Positions 54,526-64,000 of a stretch of 64,000 nt of DNA are shown here, in pieces (position 1 is the first letter of the stretch; the number at the start of each line of letters is the position of its first letter). The DNA comes from Lunularia cruciata (Eukaryota; Streptophyta; Marchantiopsida; Lunulariales; Lunulariaceae): contig OX419761.1 in the NCBI GenBank assembly GCA_948567375.1, positions 60,611,089 through 60,675,088 of the forward strand. Direction: 5' to 3'. A program made the translations under genes and the position numbers. Under the pieces are notes generated by a model, which saw only the letters and a list, made by a program, of their open reading frames with translations, was not told the origin of the DNA and made no database searches.

Positions 54526-55860
54526 CTCCCGCTACTTTCTAGTGGATGATGAATGCAATCTTCAAGGATTTTTTGTGAAAATTTGTGGAGGTCTTCATTG
54601 ATGATTTTTGTGTGTTTGGGCAAAGAGATGTACATTTGGATTAACTTCACCAAACTTTTGAAAGGTGCCATTTTGCCGGTTTATCATTACACCCGGAGAA
54701 ATGTTTCTTTGCAATGACGAAGGGAATTCTTCTAGGGCATTGGGTGTCAAGCCAAGGTATTGAAGTTGATGTTGAGAAGGTAAAAGTTATCTTGGCCTTT
54801 AAATTCCCTAAAAACATTTGGGAGCTGAGAGCCTTCTTGGGACATGTTAGATACTATAGACGCTTTGTATCAAACTATGTGGTGCTTGCTGCACTCCTAA
54901 CAAAGCTGCTAAAGAAGTCAGAGGACTTCCTGTGGGAAGCAAGTCAAGAAGAAGCTTTCCAGGTATTGAAGAAGAAACTAGTTGAAGCACCAGTTATGAA
55001 GGCTCCAAATTGGGAGTGCACTTTTCATGTATATGTGGATACTTTGTCCATGGCAATTGGAGTAGTCTTAAGTCAAAAGGATGACAAGAAGAGGGATTAC
55101 CCAATCTTCTATGCCAACTAACAACTTTCAGTTTTAAAAAGAAATTATTCAACGACTGAAAGGGAAGCACTCAGAATGGTGTATGCCTGCAAGAAGTTTC
55201 ACCATTATTTGTTAGGGTACAAATTTTTATCTATGTGGACCATTATGCCCTCCAACATCTAGTCAAGAAGGCAGATTTTTCGAGGCAAATTGCAAGATGG
55301 ATCTTGTTATTGCAAGAATTCACATATATTTTACAAGTACAGAAAGGAGAGCTTTGCATTCAAATGTGGACTTCCTATCCATGTTAGAAACTCAAGACCA
55401 AGAATGGGAGGTCAACGACCACATCCCTGTCCAAGAGTTGTATCATTTGACAACAATGTAAAGTACAAGGTATGCAACAAAATATCACTATCTACTACTC
55501 TCCAATGTCTTGATGGGCTTGACCCATCAAGACATTGGAGTAGAAGGCAGAGTAGAAGGCAGTCTTTCTCAAAAAAATGAGGCTGTATTAGCTTAAACAC
55601 AACATTTTATTTAGAGTGAGGAAAGACAAAGTACTTTGACAATGTTTAGAAGCATACAAAGTTAGAGGAAAAATTGAGGCTTTACATGCAAACGCATTGG
55701 GTGGACACTATGCCCTAAAGAATACTATAAAGAAGATTCTTTCCTTGGAGTATTGTGGCCTACAATGTATAAAGACACATATGCACATATTTGAAGTTGT
55801 GATGCCTACCAATGAACATGAAAATCAATGCCTACTTCCAAATGGCCTTTGAGACCAATT
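54526..55860 (+). pseudogene. Outer gypsy: rest of RT, RNase H, start of integrase
   Basis: Resumes exactly where 40161 stopped: the NAPATF segment, a FIDDF catalytic box near 54600, then GHWVSSQGIEVDVEKVKVI, FLGHVRYYRRFVSNY, VYVDTLSMAIGVVLSQ and MVYACKKF near 55175. An integrase zinc-part trace (GGHYALKNTIKKILS near 55700) follows. It ends at the partial LTR starting near 55861. Many breaks; RT-RH still easily recognised. Confidence 0.85.
55500..55540. repeat. Perfect 18-bp-stem hairpin
   Basis: CTCCAATGTCTTGATGGG and its exact inverse complement flank a five-base loop. The sister element at 49545-49575 has only the left arm sequence in related form, so the right arm was added locally. It is followed by a 10-11 bp direct repeat (TAGAAGGCAG twice). 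Confidence 0.85.
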
Positions 55861-58800
55861 CTTGAGCAAGCTTTGGATCATATTCTTGGCATGGAATTGG
55901 AATGTTAATTTTCCAAGTTTCATGACTAAGATCATTGAGAGTAAGTGTCTCAATGGCCTTGAGGAACAAGGGAAGAGAGGAAATCCGGCTCGATGGACAT
56001 AGTTGGATTGGAGATACGTACTTGGGAGAGAAGCATGCGTAGAGTATGGTGCCATGTTCTTGGGGCAGGGAGAAGTAGCCGAAGAAACCCAAGAAGTGAG
56101 AGATGCCTTCTCTTTGAAGCGCACAAAGAATGGCTACAAAGTGGAGAGCTATAAGGATCTTGTCAAGAGAGGGATTGTGAGTGTTCTAATGACAATCTTC
56201 AAGCTGAAGAGAGCAACTTATGTGATGGAGCACCAAGCGGTGTTCTTCCATAAGATGTTTGCAGGAGAGCCAATTAATTGGGCAAAGTGTTTCCATTAGA
56301 GGACTCAACAAATGATGGGGAATTTGCAAGACAAGTCACCTCCACATTACATTGTGCCGTTTGCAGCCCCACTTCTATCTGGGGCTGAACTTGCTCAATG
56401 TGGCGGAGAGACACAAGATGGTGTCCCATTTTCACCTTGACTTAAGAAGAGATGTTGATGTGGAGGAGCAGCTGTACATCCCGCAAATCAGGAGTAGCGA
56501 TGAGTACTACGAGCAGACATGGCAGAGTGTGCAATTGAAGGTGAGTACTATAAATTCAAAGAAGAGGAGTCAAAAAGGAGAAGGAGAAGAAGTAGATAAG
56601 GCGTGACCTTGGAAAGCTAGAAAGGTGAACGCAAGGAGAAAACTTGTGGTAATTGCATTGTTGGACAAAGAGTTAGAAGGGAAGGCCGAGTGCAAGTCCA
56701 AAGACTCAGAGAATGAGGAAGAACCCAAGTTTGTGCTTCAGAGTGGGGACACAAGTAGTGACAGTGATGATGGAGTAGAGATGCAGTTGATACCCAAAGA
56801 GGAGGAAGCCAAGATGGAGACTGAGGAGAAAGGTAACCTCAAAATTGGAAGACAGAGTTCCAAAGCAGGAGGAAAAGAGAGTTAAAATTCAAAGGGGAGT
56901 GCATTCCAGATGTAAGGCAAAGTATGAAGCGGGGCCAAGTAAGGTAAGAGAAGTGGAGAGTGGAAGTTTGGGGAGCAAAGAATCCATTCCTATAAGGCGA
57001 TTGCAGCTAAGAAGGCAAGTGTCAAGTGAAGAAGAGGCAAAGAAGGAGATAAGTCTACAAGCCGAGGTAACTCTAAGTGAAGGAGTGGAGTATCTGAGGG
57101 AGATTGTGTGCCCGTTGCTAGTGAAGTTAGAGCACAAGAAGAAGGAGATGTAGTCAAAGTGTCCGGAGGTGACAACTGTATTGCAAGTGTTAGCTCGATT
57201 GGAAGAGAGAACTTGAAATTGAAGAAGAATATAATCCGAGGTGAGGAGGAAAGGGAAGTGCTACAAGTAGATGCCGTAGTGTAGAATCAAGCAATTGAGA
57301 ACTTGAAGAGAGAAGTGGGGAGTAGAGAGAGAACCATAGAGCAGAATAACCTAGCAAGGGAAAGACAAGTAGCTGAGTATGAAATCTTGAAATAGCACTT
57401 TGCTGATTTGAGATTAGAGATTATCCATGCTATGGCAAGGATAGCAAAGACGGAGCAAGAGCTCAATAGAGTGATGGAGAGTGTAGAAGAGAAGAAGCAG
57501 CTCTGGCAAAGAGAGTTGAGAATGAGATATAGAGAGGAAGAGAGATTAAGAGAGTTACTTTTGCAATCTAGAGGAGAAGATTGTGCGGAAGGAGAAAGAG
57601 AAGGAGATAGTGAAAGCTGAGTTCAAAGCGGAATTGGCAATGTATAGAGAAGATTGGCTTGCAAATCGAGAATGAGAGAGAAGAATGAGGCTAGAGCCAT
57701 TGAAGGAGATAGTAACAAAGATGAACGTGATGCTGAGTATAGAAGCTAGTGTGCAAATTGAAGAGACGAGGCTACATGAGTTGAAGTTGTTTGTGCAGGA
57801 GACAAGGAGGAGAAATGAGAAGGATAAAGATTGAACGCTTTACTTATCAGTCTCAAAACTCTAGATAGGAAGATGTTGGAAGTGGAAGACAATATCACGA
57901 TTAGATTAGACTTAGTGAAATTAGAGATAGATAAAGTTTAGAAGGATGTAAGGGCAAAACCAAAAGTAGATGACATAGGAGTACAGATATCTTTGGAGTT
58001 ACCATTGAAGATATTAGAGAAGAGTGGGTCGGGAGATAGAGATTTAGAAGGATTACCTATGATAGGAACTGTGGATCAGAACAAAGAAGTGTTAGAATTG
58101 GTAGAGGAATTAGGAGTTGTGAAACCCAAGAACAGAGTAGTAGTAAGTGAAGTTACTTCGGGATTGAAAGCCAAGGAAGAAGTAGACATTGGATTGGAGT
58201 AGTAACGGATTTGAGATTTGAAGAGGCAGATATGAAGAGGTGCATTGTCATTTTGGATCTGCAGGTTAGGAAAGTTGATGTAGAACAATATAGTTGTTAG
58301 TAATTGTTGTTTGCTCACTATTTAAGAGTGGCATTCGCAGTCATATGTTGTTCAATGCTCATAATTTTTGAGAATAGATAAAGCAAATGATGTGAAGCAG
58401 TGCTCGTTTGAGCTTAATTTTGAGTATCAATTTTGTGTTTGTGTTTGTGATTGTGAGTGTGTAGAGAAATTCAAAGTGCAAATCAGGGTGTTTGTTGGAT
58501 GTTAGATTCCTTAGCCTTGATCTTCATTCTGTGTGTTTGATCCTGAGTGAAGTGCAATCAAAGCAATGCCTTGACAAATCTAAGAGGAATTGTAGTGTTT
58601 TAGTATTTTGCATTTGTGAGTGTAGTGCAAAGTTGATGTGAAGCATTATTGATTGAGGAAGTTGTGCCTTTAGTGGAGGGGTGGAACACAATTCTGAGGC
58701 AAAGCTGTTTTGCAATGAAGTGCCATTTTTGGGAGAGCCTGAATCATCACAATTAAGATTGTTTGGAAAGATTTGATGGAGTTGTGATTAAGGAGTGTTA

Positions 58801-58995
58801 CTTTGTGACAAGACTGTGAATCAGTGCTTGTTACTCTCTTCTGGGTGTGGTTTCTACCTGAGAGACTAAAGAGGAACTCAAGAAGAACTACATTGTTACT
58901 TTGCTTTGTATTTGACCAATTCTGAATCGTATCTCTACGGGAACAAACTTTACTTACCCGATTACCGCAACAGTGATATTTGCCGGGTTGTCATA
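55861..58995 (+). repeat. Partial LTR of the E1/solo-LTR subfamily
   Basis: Begins inside the U3 coding region (CTTGAGCAAGCTTTGGATCA, matching 43590-43609) and ends GGGTTGTCATA. It retains the coding boxes MVSHFHLDLRRDVDVEEQ, EDRVPKQEEKRVKIQRGVHSR, the coiled coil and EEVDIGLE. A TATA-like CTATTTAAG lies at 58318. Its sequence goes with the solo LTR and the second element, not with the outer LTRs. Many breaks. Confidence 0.82.
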
Positions 58996-61900
58996 GGTGC
59001 TCAACCCTAGGTGAGGATAGTACAACAACTTTCCTTTGGGGTTGAACATTCAAGAAGGTACCACACACAAGAATGGCTATCACATGAGCGGGGGAAAATT
59101 GACATTGACAAAAGAGGAGCATGTAGAAGGTGCAATTTCTCAATAAAAGATCAAAGTAAAGAGAGACTGAGGAGAGGCGCCACTATAAGATTTTGGATTG
59201 AGACAAAGAGAGGAAGAATGACAAGTAACTTCCCATTGCCATTACAAAGTCATCTTGAGGGAGATCATGGAAAAAGGATTGTAGTAAGAGACACCTTTGT
59301 GCATCAAGAGGAAGTCGTGATTGTCAGTCCGAGAATTGTGAAGAAGAGTTTTCATAACTCTAGAGGAGAGGAAAGTAAGATGGGAGGTGGAAAGAAGAAC
59401 TCAGAATTTGCAGTGAGAAATCATGTAATTTAGAGGTTAGATGTGATTGTCAAGATTGACGTCTTAAGCAGGCTTTGGATCACATTTTTGGCATGGAATT
59501 GGAACCTTAGCTTTTTAGGTTTCATGACCAAGATAATAGAGAGTAAGTGTCTAGAAGGACCTAAGGCAGAAGGGAAGAGAGGAAATCTGGCTTGTTGGAC
59601 AAAGTTGGATTGGAGGTTAGTTTTCAGAAGAGAGGCTGGTGAGGAGCATAGAGTCACATTCTTGGGGAGAGGAGAGGAAGCCAAAGAAACCCAAGAAGTA
59701 AGAGATGCCTTTTCTTCAAAATGCACAAAGAACAGATATAAGGTCAAGAGTTATAAGGACCTTGTGAGGAGAGGCATCATAGGAGCAATGATGGCCATCT
59801 CCAAGCTGGAGTGAATCACTTATGTGATGAAACACCAAGCGGTGTTTTTCCATAAGATGTTTGCAAGGGAACCCATCAATTGTGCAAAGTGCTTTTATCA
59901 ATGCACAAGACAAATGGTGTGGAATTTACAAGATAAGATACCTCTACACTACATTGTACCTTTTGCAACCCATTTTTCTTTGGGATTGAAGTTACTAAAT
60001 GTGGCAGAACAACAAAAGATGGTGTTTCACTTCCAATGCAACATGAGGAGAGATGTTGATGCAAACGAGCAACAGTACATTTGTCAAATTACAAGCAGTG
60101 ATGAGAATTATGCATGGATGGGGCAGAGTGTAAGATTGGCGGTAATTGCTTCAAAGCCAAAGAAGAGGAGTCGACCTGAAGAAGAAGTGGCGGCAGTAAG
60201 ACCACGGAAGACTAGGACAGTGAACTCAAGGAAGGACATAGTGGTAATAGCATTGTCAGAGGGAGAATCAGAACGTGAGGCTGAGTATAATTCAGAGGAC
60301 TTGGAGAGAGAATAGGAACCCAAACTCAAGAGTGGTGAAGTAAGTAGTGAGAGTGAAGACAGAGTGGAGATGCAGCCGGTACCAGAGGGAGAAGAGGGAA
60401 AGCTGGAAATTGCAAACAAAGATAACCAGAAAGAAGAAGAGAAGGTTCCAAAGAAATTGGAGAAGAAGGTTATCATTCAGAGGGGAATCAGATCAAGAAG
60501 AAGCACAAGACATGAGGCGGGGCCAAGTTGGAGGAAGGAAATTTGAGTTTGGGGAGCGAGAAATCAATTCCAATCAAACACTCCAACTGAAAAAGAGAAT
60601 GGAAAGCAAAGAAGAGACAAAAAATGAGGAAAGGCCGCAAGAAGAAGGGACCCAGACTAAAGGGATGGAGTATCTAAGGGAGGTTGTCTGCCCATTGCTG
60701 ATGATGCTAGAGAAGAATAAGAAAGAAATGCAACCAAAGTATCTTGAGGTAAAAACTATGTCGAAGGTGCTGAAGCGATTTGAAGTAGAAAACTCAGAGT
60801 TGAAGGAGAGTATAACCCAAGGAGAGAAGCAAAGGGAGATATTGCAAGTAGATGTAGTAGTACAGAATCAGATAAGTGAAATTCAAAGAGAGAAGTAGGG
60901 AGTAAAGATAAGATAATAAAGCAGAATGTCATAGCCATGGAAAGACATATAGCTGAGTATGAAATCTTGAAGCAACTATTGGCTGATTCTCAAATAGAGG
61001 TCATCCATGCCATGGCGAGGGCAGCAGAGAAGGAGCAAGAACTCAACCAAGTGATGCAAAGTGTTGAAGAGAAGATGCAACTCTGGCAAAGAGAGTTAAC
61101 AGTGCGGTATAGAGAAGAAGAAAGATTGTAGGAACTAATTTGTAATCTGGAAGAGAAGATAGTGCAAAAAGAGAAGGAGAAGGAAAATGTGAAGGCTGAG
61201 TTTGAGGTAGAACTGGCAATGTACTAAGAAGATTGGCAGGCAGATAGGGAAAGTGAGAGAAGGATGAGGCTCGAGCTATTGAAGGAGATAGTAGTGAAGA
61301 TGAATGCAATAATGAGTACCAAAGCTAAGTATAAGAATTAAAGAAATAAGGTTGCATGAGTTGAGATTTTTGGTGTAGGAAACAAGGAGAAGAAATGCAA
61401 AGGATAAGGACTTGAATGCGTTATTGATTAGTCTTAGAACTTGTGTAGATAGGAAGATATTGGAAGTGGAAGACAATATCACGATTAGACTGGACTTAGT
61501 TAAGTTAGGAGTAGAGAAACCTTGGAATGATGTAAGAGTGAAACCCAAAGTAGAGGAAGTAAGAGTACATATATCTTTGGAGTTGCCTTTGGAGGTATTA
61601 GAGAAGTATGGGTTGCAGGAAGAAGATATATGTAGGTTTCCCATGACGGTAATTGCAAATCAAGGAGAAGAGGTGTTAGAATTAGTAGAAGAGTTAGTAG
61701 CTATAAAACCCGAGGATAGAGTAGTATGTGGAGTTACTTTGAGTTTGGAAGCCAAAGAAGTAGAGATTGGATTGGAGTTGTAATAGATTTGAGATTTTGA
61801 AGGGGTGCATTGTCATTTTGGATCTATAGGTTGGTAAAGTTGTTAGGAACTGGTATATTAGTTAGATAACTACTAAAGAGCTTTGCCTATTTAAAGGAGG

Positions 61901-62567
61901 CATTTGCATTATGTTGCTGTTCAGTGCTCATAATTTTGAGAATAGATAAAGCAAAGTGTTGTGAAGTAGTGCTCATTGCTTGAGCTTAATTCCGAGTATC
62001 AACCGTGCATTTGTAATTGTGAGTGGGTGGAGAATTTCAAAGTGCAAGTCAACGTGCATGTTAGATGTTGGATTCCACAGCCATGATCTTCATCTTGTGT
62101 GTTTGATCTTGAATGAAGTGCAATCAAAGCAATGCCTTGATAGATATAAGAGGAATTGTAGTGTTGGTAGTATTCTATAGTTGTGAGTGCAAACATAGTG
62201 TTGATGTGAAGCAATTTTGATCAAGGAAGTTGGACCTTCAGTAAAAGGGTGGAACAAAATTCTGAGGTGGAATTGTTTTGAAGTGAAGTGTCATTTTTGG
62301 GAGAGACTGAATCATCACAATCAAGATTGTTTGGAAAGATTTGGTGGATTTGTGATTAAGAAGTGTAAATTTGTGACAAGACTACACGTTAGTGCTTGTT
62401 ACTCTCTTTTGGGTGTGATTTCTACCCAAGATCTAAAGAACAAATTAAGAAGAACCACATTTGTGACATTGGACTTTGTATTTGGACATTTCTGACCAGT
62501 ATCTATATGGGGGAATGAAGTTTACTTACCTGATTACCACAAAAGTGATATTTGTTGGGTTGTCACA
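58996..62567 (+). repeat. Right LTR of the outer gypsy element (partial, 3,572 bp)
   Basis: Begins GGTGCTCAACCC, corresponding to position 23959 of the left outer LTR, and ends GGGTTGTCACA before the TGGTA duplication. TATA-like boxes at 59183 (CTATAAGAT) and 61887 (CTATTTAAAG). The U3 coding region starts at 59218 (MTSNFPLPLQSHLEGD), with MGGGKKNSEFAVRNH, FFHKMFAREPINCAKC, RTVNSRKDIVVIALSEGES, coiled coil and a helical tail to 61783. Subfamily as at 23748. Many breaks. Confidence 0.88.
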
Positions 62568-62572
62568 TGGTA
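62568..62572. repeat. Target-site duplication TGGTA, right copy
   Basis: Directly follows the LTR end; identical to 23743-23747. The copia RT resumes here in the minus-strand sense with the codons for the QPEGFVVP segment. Confidence 0.88.
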
Positions 62573-64000
62573 CCACAAAACCTTCAGGTTGATGCATGTA
62601 AATCTCCTTCTCCAATTCTCCATGTAAAAAAGCAGTTATTACATCTAGTTGCTCCAACTCCAAGTTATGCAATGCAACTGTTGCCAATAGTGCATGAATT
62701 GAAGAAATTTTTACCACTCATGAAAAGATCTCATTGAAGTCAATATCATCTTTTTGGCTATAACTCTTTGCTACAAGCCTTGCTTTGTATCAACCTCCAC
62801 TTGATTTTGGAAGTCCTTCCTTCCTCTGGAATGTCCGTCTGCAACCAATTGCCTTCTTTCCCATAGGCATTTTTTCAAGTCTCCAAGTTTAGTTTTTGGC
62901 CAAAGACTTCATCTCCTCTTCCATTGCACAATGACACTTTTGACACTCTTGATCTTGCATTGCCTTTTCATTTGAAGAAGGCTCACCATTCTAGGTAGGA
63001 AGAGCATAAGCTACAAATGAATCATCAAATCTCTTTGGAGACCTTCTATCCCTATTTGGAGACCTATGTTCATGAATCACTTTTGGACTTTGCTCTTCTA
63101 ATGGTTCACTTGGTAGATCTACAAGAGGTGAGATGTCTTTATTTCCAAGATCAATATCCATCTTAAAAAAATCTGACTGAATTTGTTTTTACTTTTCTTC
63201 TGCTATAGTAATAGTCTTCATTGTACTAGATTCATCAAAATCTACATCCCTACTCACAATAAGACAACAACTTTCTGGATCCCATAATCTATATCCCTTT
63301 GTATCCTTCTCATATCCCAAGAATATACATTCTCTAGATATATGTCTAACTTTTAGATTTGGATCTAACTTTGTCCTTTGTTCTTGTTGAATATGATCAT
63401 AAGCTATGCATCCAAACACTCTAAGTGACAAGTAATCAACATGCAAACCTGTCCATTTTTCCATAGGTATCTTACACTCAATAGCAATAGAGGGAGAAAT
63501 GGTTACCAAATCACAAGCTATATTTATAGCTTCTACCAAAAACTCTTCTCCAATCCAGCATTGCTTAACATACTTCTTGCTTTCTCCAAGAGTGTAGGAT
63601 TTATTTACTCTACCACACCATTTTTTTGAGGAGTACCATGTATGGTAAAGTGATGAATTATCCCTTCACTCTTACAATATCTATCAAACTCTCCAGATTT
63701 GTATTCCCCACCATTATTAGATCTAAAACACCTCACTTTCCTTCCAATTTGTTTCTTCATCACCACCTTCCATTGTTTAAAGATAGAGAAGACCTCTAAT
63801 TTTTGCTTCATGGTGTAAACCCATACTCTCCTAGAGTAATCATCAACCAAAGATACAAAATATAATGCTCTAGATGTTGAAGCTATAGGTGAAGGACCCA
63901 AATTTCAGAATGCACATAGTCTAAAATTCCCTTTGTGCAATGAACTCTTGTGGAAAAGCTTACCCTTTGTTGCTTTCTTATTACACAATGCTCAGAAAAT
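62573..64000 (-). pseudogene. Copia element: integrase and N-terminal part of RT
   Basis: Minus strand from the right edge. Integrase core at 63901-63605: FVSLVDDYSRRVWVYTMKQK, RSNNGGEYKSGEFDRYC and GIIHHFTIHGTPQKNGVVE. Integrase C-terminal part at 63539-63189: WTGLHVDYLSLRVFGCIAYDH, CIFLGYEKDTKGYRLWDPES and SRDVDFDES. After a poorly conserved spacer (63180-62880), the RT start at about 62760-62573 reads SSIHALLATVALHNLELEQLDVITAFLHGELEKEIYMHQPEGFVVP-type motifs. Tork/TNT1-like wording throughout. The rest of RT is at 23742-22677. The element continues past base 64000. A few breaks. Confidence 0.92.

Larger units (their letters stand above)
23748..62567 (+). mobile_element. Outer Ty3/gypsy element (E1 superfamily) with nested insertions
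   Basis: Its own parts are the left LTR (23748-27607), a primer site, gag, zinc knuckles and protease (27615-30011), protease-to-RT (39201-40161), RT-RH and the start of integrase (54526-55860), and the right LTR (58996-62567, partial). Between these lie the PHD-bearing gypsy element, the second E1-like element with its solo LTR, and a partial LTR at 55861-58995. The target duplication TGGTA is perfect. The first 80 aligned bases of the two outer LTRs differ at about ten by eye, so the insertion is old, likely many millions of years. Heavily broken and poor in CG. Confidence 0.88.

Overview
The window looks like intergenic DNA from a repeat-rich land plant. It holds Ty3/gypsy and Ty1/copia LTR retrotransposons, a Mutator-like (MULE) DNA transposon and no complete host gene that I can recognise. 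One gypsy element ends its pol region with a PHD finger, a layout I remember from green-algal and early-land-plant elements. That would fit a fern, lycophyte, bryophyte or gymnosperm, but the sequence does not settle the species.

Layout. (1) 1-8366, minus strand: a gypsy element (E1) that runs off the left edge, with RNase H/RT, protease, zinc knuckles, gag, a primer-binding site and one complete 3.77 kb LTR. (2) 8367-18700: about 10 kb with no recognisable gene, holding small duplications, a hairpin and a 119-bp direct repeat that brackets an LTR-like block. (3) 18700-64000+: one old minus-strand copia element (Tork/TNT1-like) that has been heavily invaded. A MULE (18964-22512) sits in or beside its 3' LTR. 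A 38.8 kb block (23748-62567) flanked by a perfect TGGTA duplication splits its reverse transcriptase.

The 38.8 kb block is itself nested. An outer gypsy element (same superfamily as E1) contains a different gypsy element with a PHD finger (30012-39196) and a second E1-like gypsy element (40162-54525, target duplication CTCCT/CTCCC). The second element carries a solo LTR (42951-46728, perfect GTGAT duplication). Near the right end two partial LTRs abut (55861-58995 and 58996-62567).

The most interesting feature is shared by all the E1-family LTRs. Each is about 3.7-3.9 kb, and its U3 part holds a coding region of about 2.5 kb with a globular-looking N-terminal part, an acidic/basic middle and a long coiled coil. 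A TATA-like box lies just before that region, and a second TATA-like box plus a poly(A)-like signal lie after it. The LTR therefore looks like a promoter-gene-promoter unit, formally comparable to the sag gene in the U3 of mouse mammary tumour virus. All these elements are treated as fossils; most copies carry several to many breaks.
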